The notes under the pieces were generated by a model. That model saw only the letters and a list, made by a program, of their open reading frames with translations, made no database searches and was not told where the DNA came from. Positions 52,665-62,565 of a DNA stretch of 64,000 bases are shown one piece after another. The translations under genes were made by a program, and so were the position numbers. The stretch is from Dyadobacter sp. CY347. GTDB taxonomy: Bacteria; Bacteroidota; Bacteroidia; Cytophagales; Spirosomataceae. The stretch covers positions 78,020 to 142,019 of the forward strand of contig NZ_JAKFFT010000005.1 in assembly GCF_021502655.1 (NCBI RefSeq). The letters run 5' to 3'. Within the stretch, counting starts at the first letter, position 1, and every line of letters starts with the position of its first letter.

Positions 52665-55217
52665 CTACCGTGGCGTGCCGCCGCCTGCCGGGGCCGGGCC
52701 GGATTGCTGGCCGCTGCCTTCACTTTTCACGTCGTCGTTGTTAACCGACTTCGCTTTGCGTTTCGGAGCGTCCATGGTCATCTTTCCTATTTTGTATGTA
52801 AATGTCAGCCTGATGCCGCGGTTGTACATGTAAATGTCATTCACCTGGTTGAATTCGAGTGATTTCAGTTCGGTATGCATTTTGAAACGTCTGCTCAGGA
52901 AGTTTTCGGCAGCCAGTCCCAAGCTTGCCTTTTTATCCGCAAATTCTTTTTTCACACCCACGGTATAAAATCCGAACCCGCCCTGGTAACCTTGCAACTG
53001 GACCGTATTTCCCTGCATAAACCCGAATGCCTGTGCTCCCCAGCCGTTTTTGAATGTCGCCTGCGAAAACAAACCGCCGCTAACCACAAACCCTGAGTTT
53101 TCCAATGTTCGCGCAACGCCTTTTTCAAATGTCTGCCCGGTCAGCGTAGCATAATACATGTTTGAGAAAATCCCGAAGCTGATCTTGGAAGTTGCCGCAA
53201 CATTCGCGAAAATGTTAACACCATAAGCGTGCTGTTTTCCAATGTTTTCATACGTGGTAATGATGGCGCCTTCGAGCGTATCCGACGGCTGGCGCACTTG
53301 TGAGATCGCATTGTTGGTGATCCGGCCAAAGAACGTAGCATTAACGAACGTTTTCTTAATGTTTTTACTAACGCCCAGCTCAAAGTTGTTGGTCAGTTCG
53401 GGTCGCAGCTCCGGGTTACCAATGGTAATGTTCTGCGGGTTAGCCGAGTTGAAGTTCGGGTTCAGCTGCTGTAAACCGGGACGCTGGATCCGGCGGTTGT
53501 AACCTAGTTTCAAGGTTGTCCCTTTGAATGTTTTGGAAGCATTTACACTCGGCACAAGCACTCCATAATTACCTACTCCTACTGTTCCTTCATTCGTGCT
53601 CGCGTCAATAAATGTATGCTCGTAACGCAGACCACCCTTGAAAGTATAGCGCTTTTTGGTCGTATAAGTATAAGACGAGTAACCTGCCGCAATGTTTTGA
53701 TGATAAGTCAAATCTCCCGCAGGCTGGTCCAGTTCGGGACGGAAGTCGCCCGTTGGCTCAGCGATCAGGAAATTGTATGCGCTGGTAACCTCTCTGAAAA
53801 TCGCTTTACCGCCAAATTCCAGTAACTGGTTTTTCTTGATAGGCGTCTGATAATCAGATTGAAATGTAAACTCTTGGTTAATGCTCTTGTTCAGGTTGCG
53901 CTGACGGTTAATGAGCTCGCTGCTGCCGTTCAGGATATCAGCATCGAAATCATTGGTGAGGTCGTTGCGGCTGTAAAGCGTTGAAATGCTCCATTCCTGT
54001 TGTGGTTTAAATGTATGCAGATAGTCAATGTTCGCATCAATCGTTCCTGACAGGTTTTTTGCATCCACATTTCGTGCGGAGTTAAAGTCTGTTTCGCCTG
54101 TTGTCATAATGCGTGTGATCAGATCCTGCTGGCTGCGAAAGTTCCGTACACCATAGCGAACTCCTGCTGTAATGCTTTGATTTTTAGCCAGATCATAATC
54201 AAATCCAAGGTTATAGTTTCCGAATAAACCACGGCTCGATCCGTCGCCGGTTTGACGCGTAACGGTAGAAACATTGTCGACAATGCTCGTTTGTTCCAGG
54301 GTTGTTTTCGTGATCGTGTTATACATTCCGCGGCCGAAACCACCGATGGTGAAACCGGCTTTTCCTTTGCGGTAACCACCATTCAGTGACAGGATGGATC
54401 CTCTGTTTCCGATTCCGGAATCAACATTCAGGTTGAGTCCCTGCAAGCTGTTTTTCTTGGTAATAATGTTAATGATCCCGCCGGAGCCTTCGGCATCGTA
54501 TTTCGCCGATGGGCTTGTGATGACTTCCACTGTTTTAATCTGGTCCGCAGGAATTTGCTTTAATGCATCCGCAACGCTGTTTGCAATGATCGTACTTGGC
54601 TTGTTATTCACCAGCACGCGGATGTTCTGGCTTCCGCGCAGGGATACATTGCCGTCCAGATCGACCGTCAGCAATGGCACTTTTCTCAGAATGTCCGTTG
54701 CGTCGCCGCCTTTTGCAGTAATATCTTTTTCAGCATTATAGACAAGTCTGTCCACTTTTTCTTCGATCAAAGCGGCTTGTCCTGTGACGGTAACTTCGTT
54801 TAATGTTTTGGTGTTGGACGACAAAGTAATGACGCCCAGGTCCAGTTCCTGGCCTTTCGCGATCGCAATGTTGTCTATGGTTTTATTCACAAATCCAATA
54901 AACGAAATCAGGACTTTATAATCGCCTGCTGCGAGCTTGGATAATGTGAATTTGCCTTTTTCATCTGCCACGGTTCCGTCAACTGCCGCGCCGGTTGCTT
55001 TGTTGTAAAGCGCAATGCTTGCGAATTCAATGCCTTTTGCAGAAGAAGAATCAACGATAGAACCGGATAATTTTGAATTTCCTTTCGGAGTTTGATCGCC
55101 CGCAGTTCCGGGCAGGGCCTTGGGCTGGGTAGTTCCGCCGGCACCTGGAAATTGTGCAATTGCAGGAGAAACGAAGGTGGCCAGAAAGATGATTGAAGCG
55201 AGAAAAAGTTTATTCAT
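52665..55217 (-). CDS. Outer-membrane beta-barrel receptor (TonB-dependent, OMP_b-brl_3 type)
   Basis: The 850-residue protein has a signal peptide (residues 1-21, AIAQ), a carboxypeptidase-like domain (SKLSGSIVDSSSAKGIEFASIAL to about 135) and a plug with LNEVTVTGQAALIEEKVDRLVYNAEKD, PLLTVDLDGNVSLRGSQNIRVLVNNKPS and VEVITSPSAKYDAEGSGGIINIITKK. This combination typifies the outer-membrane beta-barrel family of Bacteroidota (PF14905-like). The barrel ends GIRLTFTYKIGKM, followed by a tail of 35 residues rich in charged residues and Gly/Pro, which is unusual because these barrels normally end at the last strand. The ligand is unknown. A LolA-like gene follows it. Confidence 0.9.
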   Translation of the reverse strand: MNKLFLASIIFLATFVSPAIAQFPGAGGTTQPKALPGTAGDQTPKGNSKLSGSIVDSSSAKGIEFASIALYNKATGAAVDGTVADEKGKFTLSKLAAGDYKVLISFIGFVNKTIDNIAIAKGQELDLGVITLSSNTKTLNEVTVTGQAALIEEKVDRLVYNAEKDITAKGGDATDILRKVPLLTVDLDGNVSLRGSQNIRVLVNNKPSTIIANSVADALKQIPADQIKTVEVITSPSAKYDAEGSGGIINIITKKNSLQGLNLNVDSGIGNRGSILSLNGGYRKGKAGFTIGGFGRGMYNTITKTTLEQTSIVDNVSTVTRQTGDGSSRGLFGNYNLGFDYDLAKNQSITAGVRYGVRNFRSQQDLITRIMTTGETDFNSARNVDAKNLSGTIDANIDYLHTFKPQQEWSISTLYSRNDLTNDFDADILNGSSELINRQRNLNKSINQEFTFQSDYQTPIKKNQLLEFGGKAIFREVTSAYNFLIAEPTGDFRPELDQPAGDLTYHQNIAAGYSSYTYTTKKRYTFKGGLRYEHTFIDASTNEGTVGVGNYGVLVPSVNASKTFKGTTLKLGYNRRIQRPGLQQLNPNFNSANPQNITIGNPELRPELTNNFELGVSKNIKKTFVNATFFGRITNNAISQVRQPSDTLEGAIITTYENIGKQHAYGVNIFANVAATSKISFGIFSNMYYATLTGQTFEKGVARTLENSGFVVSGGLFSQATFKNGWGAQAFGFMQGNTVQLQGYQGGFGFYTVGVKKEFADKKASLGLAAENFLSRRFKMHTELKSLEFNQVNDIYMYNRGIRLTFTYKIGKMTMDAPKRKAKSVNNDDVKSEGSGQQSGPAPAGGGTPR

Positions 55218-55386
55218 TGTTATGGGATTGTATTTTCACCATAAAAATGCAACGGAATAAAAAAACCTTATAGTAAATTATGATAAAGGCTTGATTAAAC
55301 GGGATGGACGAAGCGCTGGCGTAGATAGAGCGTTGCGTAGCCTGATTTGGATCCTAGATCGTAAATATAGGGATTGCGGAAATTAT

Positions 55387-55408
55387 TAGGATTAAACTTT
55401 GAATCCTA
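55387..55408. promoter_or_regulatory. Inverted repeat before the cytochrome-type operon
   Basis: TAGGATT (55387-55393) and AATCCTA (55402-55408) are perfect arms around an 8-base spacer that includes ACTTTG, a partial -7-like element. It lies directly in front of the preferred start at 55417 and may be an operator. Confidence 0.35.
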
Positions 55409-55416
55409 GTTTAAAA

Positions 55417-58400
55417 ATGCTTAAAATCGGTATGACTATCACGGTTAGGGTTATATTATTTGCTTTATGCGGCGTTGCGATGCTTTCCTGCGGGCCCGAC
55501 CTGCCCCGGGAGGTGCAGGTTGCGTACGACGAACTACCTGAAAAGCTCGATTATAACCAGCACGTAAAACCGGTGCTATCCGACAAATGTTTCGCTTGTC
55601 ACGGACCGGATAAAGCCAAGCAAAAAGCCGGGTTAAGGCTTGATATCCAGGAAGCTGCATATAGCGATCTTCCTGAAAATAAAGGAAAGGTTGCGATTGA
55701 TCCGGGTAATCTCAAAAACAGCGAAGTCTTCCACCGCATTCTTTCCGGTGATCCCGAATATATGATGCCAACGCCCGCTTCACATTTAAGTCTGAATGCG
55801 AAGGAAAAGGCAATTTTGGTCAAATGGATCAAAGACGGCGCTGCTTATAAGCCACATTGGGCATTTGTAAAACCTGAAACAGCTGAAATTCCGGGCGTAG
55901 AGCATGAAGATTGGATCAGAAACCCGATCGACAATTTTATATTGACCAAACTTGAAACTGAAAAACTCAAACCGTCCGCCGAAGCGGACAAAGAGCTGTT
56001 GCTACGCAGGTTATCTCTCGACCTGACCGGACTGCCACCTTCAATCGCTGAAATGGATGCTTTTTTGAATGATAAGTCAGCCAATGCATATGAAAGGCAG
56101 GTTGACCGGCTTATGAATTCACCGCATTATGGAGAGAAAATGGCAGTTGATTGGCTGGATCTGGCGCGTTTTGCGGATTCGCATGGCTATACCGTGGACC
56201 GCCTCCGTGACATGTCGCCTTATCGCGATTGGGTTATTAGCGCATCCAATCGGAATTTTCCCTACGATAAATTCCTGCACTGGCAGCTTGCCGGCGACCT
56301 GATGCCGAAGCCCACGAAAGAAATGCTGATTGCAACTGCATTCAATCGAAACCACCAGCAAAACATGGAAGGAGGGATCATTGAGGAAGAATTCCAAACC
56401 GAATATGTAGTAGACCGAACAAATACTTTCGGTGATGCAATGCTCGGACTGTCAGTGGGTTGTGCGAAATGTCATGACCACAAATACGACCCGATTTCAC
56501 AGAAAAACTATTACGAGCTGTTTAGTTTCTTCAATAATGTAAAAGAAGCAGGACAGATTTCCTGGGATGATGCGCTTCCAACGCCAACATTGATGTTACC
56601 AACGGATGAAGAGGAAAAAATGCTCAAATTCCTGAAATCAAGGGAATTGGAACAGGAAAAAACGGTTAGACAAAATAGAAATAATGACCAGTCAGGTTTT
56701 GAGAAATGGCTGGGCAGTGCTGGTTTTCAACGATTGGCAAATCAAAAAATCCCGTCAGAGGGCCTGCAAGCGCAGTTTTTATTTGATAAAAATAACATTT
56801 CCGGCAACAGTTTGGTGAATGACATTAATCCAAAAGAAAAGGGGATAATGAAGCGCGAGTCGGGTATGACGGGGGATAAGCCTGTTTTTGTAACGCACGG
56901 CCAGGGATATGCCATGCACTTCAACGGGGATGTATTTTTGGATTTAAATCAGGTTGGTGTTTTCAGGAGATCGGAGCCATTCAGCATTGGGATCTGGGTC
57001 AATGTGCCTAAGGAGTTGAAAGAAGGCGTGATTTTGCACAAGAGTCAGGCCGAGCGGCTTTACAATTTTCGGGGCTATCATTTGTATTTAAAAAACAATA
57101 AGCTCGAACTTAACATGGCGCATACAGCGCCTTCCAATGCCATTACCAAAGTTTCAAAGGCCCATTTGCCGAGAGACAAATGGGTCCAGCTGACGATCAC
57201 TTATGACGGATCTTCCAAAGCAGCCGGCTTTAAGCTGTTTCTCGACGGTGCAGAAATGCCTATGGAAACGGAAACGGACCAGCTAACGAAAGACATTTTA
57301 TTTAAGTCCAATGTTCAGCCAGGATTACAAATTGGCGCCTGGTGGCGGGGAAACGGCTTTAAAGACGGGTTGGCAGACGACATTCTGGTGTATCACCGAG
57401 CTTTGACGCCGTTTGAAATTGGAATTCTGGCCGGTCAAAATGAATGGAAGTCAGTCGTTTCTTCTGATCGAAGTCAATGGTCGGAGAAGCAGCGGAATGT
57501 GCTTAGAGAATATTACTTAACAGTTGTTTCTCAATCGGTTACCAAAGCCGAAGCTGAGCTTAAAAAGATCCGGACGGTGCTGGCGGATTCTGCGGAGCAT
57601 ATTAAGGAACTCATGGTGATGCAGGAAATGCCGAAACGCAAAAAGGCGCACATTCTGTTGCGCGGGAATTATGATTCTTTCGGGGAAGAGGTCTTTCCTA
57701 ACACACCCAAATCAATTTTGACATTCCCTGAACATTTGCCCAAAAACAGATACGGGCTCGCGCAGTGGTTGACTAGCAAGGACAATCCGCTGACTGCCCG
57801 GGTTGCGGTTAACCGGTTTTGGCAGAATTTCTTCGGAACCGGGCTTGTGAAAACCACGGAAGACTTTGGTAATCAGGGAGAAATGCCCAGTCATCTTGAA
57901 TTGCTCGATTGGCTGGCAATGCGTTTTCAGGAATCGGGCTGGAATGTGAAAGTACTTAACAAGCTGATTGTCATGTCGGCCACTTACCGGCAGCGGTCGG
58001 ATGTTTCGAGGGAAATCCGGGAAAAAGACCCTGAGAACCGGCTGCTTTCGCACAGTCCTGCCAACAGGCTTACCGCTGAAATGATCCGTGATAATGCATT
58101 GGCAGCGAGTGGATTGATTAATAAAAAAGTGGGTGGCAAAAGTGTCAGGCCTTATCAGCCGGATGGGCTTTGGGAAATTAACAATACAAGTTATCAGCGC
58201 GATTCGGGCGACGCCGTTTACCGGAGAAGCTTATATGTGATTACCAAAAGATCCGTCCCTAATCCCACGCTCGCCACATTTGACGCGACTTCTAGAAGTT
58301 TTTGCGTGGTAAGGCGGCAAAAAACCAACACACCACTTCAAGCGCTGGTCACGTTAAATGATCCTACATTCAATGAAGCGATGAAAGTCATGGGGCAGCA

Positions 58401-58671
58401 AATGGCTCTCAATAAGAATGTTAATGATGCGATCACGACCAGTTACCGGAAATTAACTGGCAGAAGACCTTCTGCGAAAGAAGTCGTTTTGTTGTTGGAA
58501 TTACAAAAAAAGCAGGTTGAGAAATTCAGAAAAAAACCGCAAAAATCGGCGGGCTGGCTGGCAGAAGGGCAGTTTGTTGTCGATAAAAGTTTGGATGCGG
58601 CACAGATAGCGGCTAATACGGTTGTTGCAAGCACAATATTGAATTCGGATGCATCCTTAACCAAGCGATGA
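55417..58671 (+). CDS. DUF1549/DUF1553 lipoprotein with cytochrome-type heme sites and LamG insert
   Basis: The 1084-residue lipoprotein (lipobox VAMLSC, Cys25) opens with a PSCyt1-type domain carrying the heme motif CFACH (residues 58-62). A DUF1549 region follows with a second CxxCH (Cys349-Cys352-His353, CAKCHDHKYDPIS), then a LamG-like domain (about 450-670, GYAMHFNGDVFLDLN) and the DUF1553 C-terminal region (NPLTARVAVNRFWQNFFGTGLVKT, TDVFD-like RRQKTNTPLQALVTLNDPTF). Such proteins are paired with DUF1501 proteins in Planctomycetes and Bacteroidota. ATG at 55417 is preferred over a TTG six codons earlier. It heads a four-gene operon, with the next gene three bases behind. Confidence 0.9.
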   Translation: MLKIGMTITVRVILFALCGVAMLSCGPDLPREVQVAYDELPEKLDYNQHVKPVLSDKCFACHGPDKAKQKAGLRLDIQEAAYSDLPENKGKVAIDPGNLKNSEVFHRILSGDPEYMMPTPASHLSLNAKEKAILVKWIKDGAAYKPHWAFVKPETAEIPGVEHEDWIRNPIDNFILTKLETEKLKPSAEADKELLLRRLSLDLTGLPPSIAEMDAFLNDKSANAYERQVDRLMNSPHYGEKMAVDWLDLARFADSHGYTVDRLRDMSPYRDWVISASNRNFPYDKFLHWQLAGDLMPKPTKEMLIATAFNRNHQQNMEGGIIEEEFQTEYVVDRTNTFGDAMLGLSVGCAKCHDHKYDPISQKNYYELFSFFNNVKEAGQISWDDALPTPTLMLPTDEEEKMLKFLKSRELEQEKTVRQNRNNDQSGFEKWLGSAGFQRLANQKIPSEGLQAQFLFDKNNISGNSLVNDINPKEKGIMKRESGMTGDKPVFVTHGQGYAMHFNGDVFLDLNQVGVFRRSEPFSIGIWVNVPKELKEGVILHKSQAERLYNFRGYHLYLKNNKLELNMAHTAPSNAITKVSKAHLPRDKWVQLTITYDGSSKAAGFKLFLDGAEMPMETETDQLTKDILFKSNVQPGLQIGAWWRGNGFKDGLADDILVYHRALTPFEIGILAGQNEWKSVVSSDRSQWSEKQRNVLREYYLTVVSQSVTKAEAELKKIRTVLADSAEHIKELMVMQEMPKRKKAHILLRGNYDSFGEEVFPNTPKSILTFPEHLPKNRYGLAQWLTSKDNPLTARVAVNRFWQNFFGTGLVKTTEDFGNQGEMPSHLELLDWLAMRFQESGWNVKVLNKLIVMSATYRQRSDVSREIREKDPENRLLSHSPANRLTAEMIRDNALAASGLINKKVGGKSVRPYQPDGLWEINNTSYQRDSGDAVYRRSLYVITKRSVPNPTLATFDATSRSFCVVRRQKTNTPLQALVTLNDPTFNEAMKVMGQQMALNKNVNDAITTSYRKLTGRRPSAKEVVLLLELQKKQVEKFRKKPQKSAGWLAEGQFVVDKSLDAAQIAANTVVASTILNSDASLTKR

Positions 58672-58674
58672 ACC

Positions 58675-60189
58675 ATGGAAAACCATCACGAAGAACCATT
58701 CAGGATCAACAGCCCTGAATTTGATATACTGAACAAAAAGCTGGAAAGGCGGAATTTTCTCGTCAAAACGTCGCTGGGGCTCGGCGCGCTGGCAATGGGA
58801 TCACTGTTTGGCGCACAAAAATTATTTGGTTCAGGCGCAGCCGCAACAACCGAAGGCGCAGCGGCATTGGAAGAGAAAGTCCTGAAAGCATTGCCGCACA
58901 TCGCGCCGAGGGCAAAAAGGGTTGTTTACCTGTTCATGGCCGGTGGTCCGTCGCAGTTTGAAACGTTCGATTATAAGCCCAAACTGGTTAATATGGCTGG
59001 TCAGAACTTGCCTGATTCGGTCAGAAAAGGCCAGAGACTCACGGGCATGAGCGCGAACCAGAGTTCGTTGCCGGTGGTTCCGTCGATCTATGGATTTAAC
59101 CGGCATGGCAAAAGCGGGACGTGGGTGAGCGAGCTCATGCCGCATACGGCGAAGGTTGTGGATGAGTTGTGCATAATCAAATCTGTTTATTCTGAGGCTA
59201 TTAACCACGATCCGGCGATCACATTTTTCCAAACGGGCAACCAGCTTCCGGGCAGGCCTTCAATTGGTTCATGGGTTAGTTATGGTTTAGGGACTGATAA
59301 TCAGAATCTTCCATCATTCATTGTTCTAGTTTCGAAAAATGGTGCGAAGGATCAGCCTCTGTATGCCAGGTTATGGGGAAATGGCTTTTTGCCGTCAAAA
59401 CATCAGGGCGTCCAGTTCAGGTCCGGAAAGGATCCCGTGCTTTTTTTAAATAACCCCGAAGGATACGACGGCACTGACCGTAAGGAAATGCTGGATTACC
59501 TGGCAAAACTAAACCAGCTTCAAAATGAACCCTACGGCGACCCCGAAGTGGACGCGCGGATTGCGCAGTATGAAATGGCTTTCCGGATGCAGACGTCCGT
59601 GCCCGAAGTGATGGACACGGCCGGAGAGCCTGATGAAGTTTTTGATTTGTACGGACCGGATAGTCGGGATTCGGGGACTTATGCGGCCAATTGCATTCTT
59701 GCCCGCAAGCTTTTGGAGAAGGATGTCAAGTTTGTGCAACTGTATCACCAGGGCTGGGACAACCACGGCGGATTGCCCAAAAGCATTGCGCACCAATGCA
59801 AAAATACGGATCAGGCAACAGCGGCGCTTATTATGGATTTGAAACGCAGGGGTCTGCTGGACGATACATTGGTTGTTTGGGGAGGAGAATTCGGGCGCAC
59901 GGTTTATTCACAAGGCAAACTCACCGCCGAAGATTACGGCCGCGACCATCATCCGCGCTGCTTCACGATGTGGATGGCCGGGGCAGGGGTTAAGCCTGGA
60001 ATCAGCTTTGGTGAGACGGATGATTTTAGTTATAATATTGTAAAAGATTCCGTGCATGTGCATGATTTTCAGGCCACATTAATGCACCTAATGGGCGTTG
60101 ACCACGAACAGTTAACTTATAAATTTCAGGGAAGAAGGTTCCGGCTTACCGATGTGCATGGTCATGTTGTGAAGAGCATTCTTACATAA
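58675..60189 (+). CDS. DUF1501 family protein (Tat-exported sulfatase-like)
   Basis: The 504-residue protein has a twin-arginine-type signal (ERRNFLVKTSLGLGALAMGSLFG, residues 24-46) and one DUF1501 domain. The visible motifs are VVYLFMAGGPSQFETFDYKP, NHDPAITFFQTG, VVWGGEFGRTVYSQGK, and GRDHHPRCFTMWMAGAGVKPG, which hold the metal-binding Asp and His of the alkaline phosphatase/sulfatase-like fold. The reaction is not known, but the family always accompanies DUF1549/DUF1553 cytochrome-type proteins. It starts three bases behind that gene and three bases before the next one in the alternate reading of the start. Tat export suggests the protein folds with a cofactor inside the cytoplasm. Confidence 0.9.
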   Translation: MENHHEEPFRINSPEFDILNKKLERRNFLVKTSLGLGALAMGSLFGAQKLFGSGAAATTEGAAALEEKVLKALPHIAPRAKRVVYLFMAGGPSQFETFDYKPKLVNMAGQNLPDSVRKGQRLTGMSANQSSLPVVPSIYGFNRHGKSGTWVSELMPHTAKVVDELCIIKSVYSEAINHDPAITFFQTGNQLPGRPSIGSWVSYGLGTDNQNLPSFIVLVSKNGAKDQPLYARLWGNGFLPSKHQGVQFRSGKDPVLFLNNPEGYDGTDRKEMLDYLAKLNQLQNEPYGDPEVDARIAQYEMAFRMQTSVPEVMDTAGEPDEVFDLYGPDSRDSGTYAANCILARKLLEKDVKFVQLYHQGWDNHGGLPKSIAHQCKNTDQATAALIMDLKRRGLLDDTLVVWGGEFGRTVYSQGKLTAEDYGRDHHPRCFTMWMAGAGVKPGISFGETDDFSYNIVKDSVHVHDFQATLMHLMGVDHEQLTYKFQGRRFRLTDVHGHVVKSILT

Positions 60190-60237
60190 CCCATGCGCAC
60201 TGCAACTGTTTTCAGGGATTTTGTGTCACAAGTTATT

Positions 60238-60729
60238 ATGTCCAAAATAGGCTTTTTACTTATAATAATGGTTGGAATTGCGCTGACAGGTTGTAGAACT
60301 TCTGAATCGACATTGTCTATTCAAAATGTAAGAAATTATGATCCGAAAGCTGCAAACCACATTCTTTTCCTGGATTTCAAGATCACCAAACGGAATGGAA
60401 AAACGGAAGCCGTCGAGCTGGTTAATGCGGTTTCTGGAAGTGGAACGCTAAAAAACAGGACTGCGCCTGTTCACAGTCCTTATCAGATCAATGTGATCCC
60501 ACGATATTCGGTGGGTCACATGGAGGTCCCGCTGATTTTTGAGCATCCGCTTTATAAATCGGTTGAGTTGGCGAGCGAGGATGGGAAGTTGAGTAAACAG
60601 GATTTGAATTCAAAAGAAGGCATACTATCTGTTCGTATTCAAAAAGATAATGGCCTGGAAAAGATTGAATTACATAGCATTACACCTGAAAAAGGCGACA
60701 ATAAAATTTACACACTAAACTTACAATAG
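60238..60729 (+). CDS. Small lipoprotein of the DUF1501 operon
   Basis: The 163-residue protein is a lipoprotein with signal SKIGFLLIIMVGIALTGC. Its mature part is short and beta-rich (HILFLDFKITKRNGKTEAVELVNAVSG, VIPRYSVGHMEVPLIFEHPLY) with no recognised domain. A start at 60193, three bases after the DUF1501 stop, is also possible and would add fifteen residues ahead of the signal; the shorter form gives a canonical lipoprotein signal. Its stop is immediately followed by the start of the M64 peptidase gene, so it belongs to the operon, and a role linking the two exported partners is possible but unproven. Confidence 0.7.
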   Translation: MSKIGFLLIIMVGIALTGCRTSESTLSIQNVRNYDPKAANHILFLDFKITKRNGKTEAVELVNAVSGSGTLKNRTAPVHSPYQINVIPRYSVGHMEVPLIFEHPLYKSVELASEDGKLSKQDLNSKEGILSVRIQKDNGLEKIELHSITPEKGDNKIYTLNLQ

Positions 60730-62544
60730 ATGGCCAGATTTTTTACCCTCGTACTTTTCTTATTCTCTTCTTTTAGTTGTTTTTCTCAGACTTTTAAGGT
60801 CGACACCCTTTATAAACATGGCGCTATCGACAACCGGGTTAATGTTGTCATTTTGGGTGATGGTTTCACGCAGGCCGAACTTCCGAAGTTTACAGAAGAG
60901 GCCAAGAAATTCGCGGATTTCTTTCTCAACTATGCCCCGTATGATGTTTACCGAAACTATTTTAACTTCTTTTCTATTGCTACGCCTTCGAAGGAAAGCG
61001 GCGTAAGCAATCCCGGCAATGCTCCCGACGCATATCCAGATCAGCCGGTCGGCAAGAAGGACACTTACTATGGCGCGAGTTTCGGCGAATACATACATAG
61101 GCTCGTCGTTGTTCAGAACTATCAAAATTTAACCGATGTGCTGGCCTTCAACTTTCCGACAGCTGATTTGGTCGTGATGCTGGTCAATACACCATTTTAT
61201 GGCGGTTCGGGCGGCGGCATTGCGGTTCATACATTGCATTCAGCAGCGAACACCATTGGCGTTCATGAAATTGGCCATACATTTTCGGCTCTGAATGATG
61301 AATACTGGGCCGGGCCGCAATACGGCTGGGAGGCGCCCAATATGACTGCCATCACCGATCCGGCTACAATCAAATGGAAAAACTGGTTAAACGAAACGAA
61401 CATTGGCATATTTCCGCACGGGGAAGGCGAGGCAGCAAAATGGTTTAAGCCAACACATGCCAACTGCCTGATGGAATATCTGGACCGGCCGTTTTGTGCA
61501 GTTTGCAAGGAGGCAACGGCTGAGCGGATCCTGCAAGTTGTGAGCCCGATCGATCGGGTTATGCCGGAACCAGCGCAGGCAATCGTACTTTCGGAGCAAC
61601 CACAAACATTTAAACTGAACCTTGTTGAGCCCGAGCCCAACAGCTTGAAAGTGGAATGGAAATTGGACGGAACGTTGATCAAGACCGGAAGCGAAATTAC
61701 CTTGAATGTGACTGATATGCAGGACAATACGGGCAACTTGGTCGCTTCTGTGTTTGACTCAACATTACTTAGCAGGCGGGAAAACAGGGAAGATGAGCGC
61801 ACAAAAACAATTCAATGGACTCTGGCTAAAAGCAACGCGCCGCTGGTATTCAAGGTGAAAATTTCTGATCCCGGCATTTGTCCGGGCGAGTTTAGTTTGC
61901 TTACCGCATCGGGTTGCGCAGGAACCGTTTCCTGGTCCACAGGCGAAACTGGTTTATCTGTTAAAGTAAATCCAAAAGTAACAACTGATTACGCCGTAAC
62001 CTGCAAAATGCCCGGCCAGCCTGATTCAACATTAAAAGCAAAAGTCACCGTTTTCGCACAGCCCGAAGCCACTGCAACAAACACCGGCCCCTATCTTGAA
62101 AAAGAAACCATTGAAATTTCAGCCGGCGGCGGCATCAATTATTTCTGGCAAGGACCGGAAAATTTCAAATCCGAAACCCAGGTATCTTTAATCCAAAATG
62201 CAACGGTTAGAAATTCCGGCGTCTATGAAGTGCGGGTCGTCGACACAAATGGCTGCGCCGACACAGCGACAACGGAAGTAAAAGTGTCCCCGATATTAGC
62301 CATTGAAAATCCATCTAACGCACTCGTACAGGTTTCACCCAACCCGGCAAGAGGTTTTGTAAAAATCACCACAAAACTTTCAGGAAAATCACTTTTCACA
62401 CTTTTTGATATTCAAGGCAGAAAAGTGCTTGATAAGCATTTCGAGCAACAAACAGAGCTGAACCTAAACAAGAGCACGGGACTGTATTTATACCGTTTCA
62501 GCAATGGAGGGAGAGAAGTCTCCGGGAAGCTGCTGATTGAATGA
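60730..62544 (+). CDS. Peptidase M64 (IgA peptidase-like) with T9SS sorting domain
   Basis: The 604-residue protein has a signal peptide (residues 1-20, CFSQ) and an M64 metallopeptidase domain. VNVVILGDGFTQAELPKF lies near residue 38, and the zinc motif HEIGHTFSALNDEYW has ligands His179 and His183 and catalytic Glu180. Beta-sandwich regions follow (about 290-510). A type A sorting domain of the type IX secretion system ends the protein (VQVSPNPARGFVKIT to SGKLLIE, about residues 530-604), so the enzyme is exported to the surface or medium. It is the last gene of the operon beginning at 55417, with a long inverted repeat behind it. Confidence 0.9.
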   Translation: MARFFTLVLFLFSSFSCFSQTFKVDTLYKHGAIDNRVNVVILGDGFTQAELPKFTEEAKKFADFFLNYAPYDVYRNYFNFFSIATPSKESGVSNPGNAPDAYPDQPVGKKDTYYGASFGEYIHRLVVVQNYQNLTDVLAFNFPTADLVVMLVNTPFYGGSGGGIAVHTLHSAANTIGVHEIGHTFSALNDEYWAGPQYGWEAPNMTAITDPATIKWKNWLNETNIGIFPHGEGEAAKWFKPTHANCLMEYLDRPFCAVCKEATAERILQVVSPIDRVMPEPAQAIVLSEQPQTFKLNLVEPEPNSLKVEWKLDGTLIKTGSEITLNVTDMQDNTGNLVASVFDSTLLSRRENREDERTKTIQWTLAKSNAPLVFKVKISDPGICPGEFSLLTASGCAGTVSWSTGETGLSVKVNPKVTTDYAVTCKMPGQPDSTLKAKVTVFAQPEATATNTGPYLEKETIEISAGGGINYFWQGPENFKSETQVSLIQNATVRNSGVYEVRVVDTNGCADTATTEVKVSPILAIENPSNALVQVSPNPARGFVKITTKLSGKSLFTLFDIQGRKVLDKHFEQQTELNLNKSTGLYLYRFSNGGREVSGKLLIE

Positions 62545-62565
62545 AATGATGAGTTGTTTAAGCTG

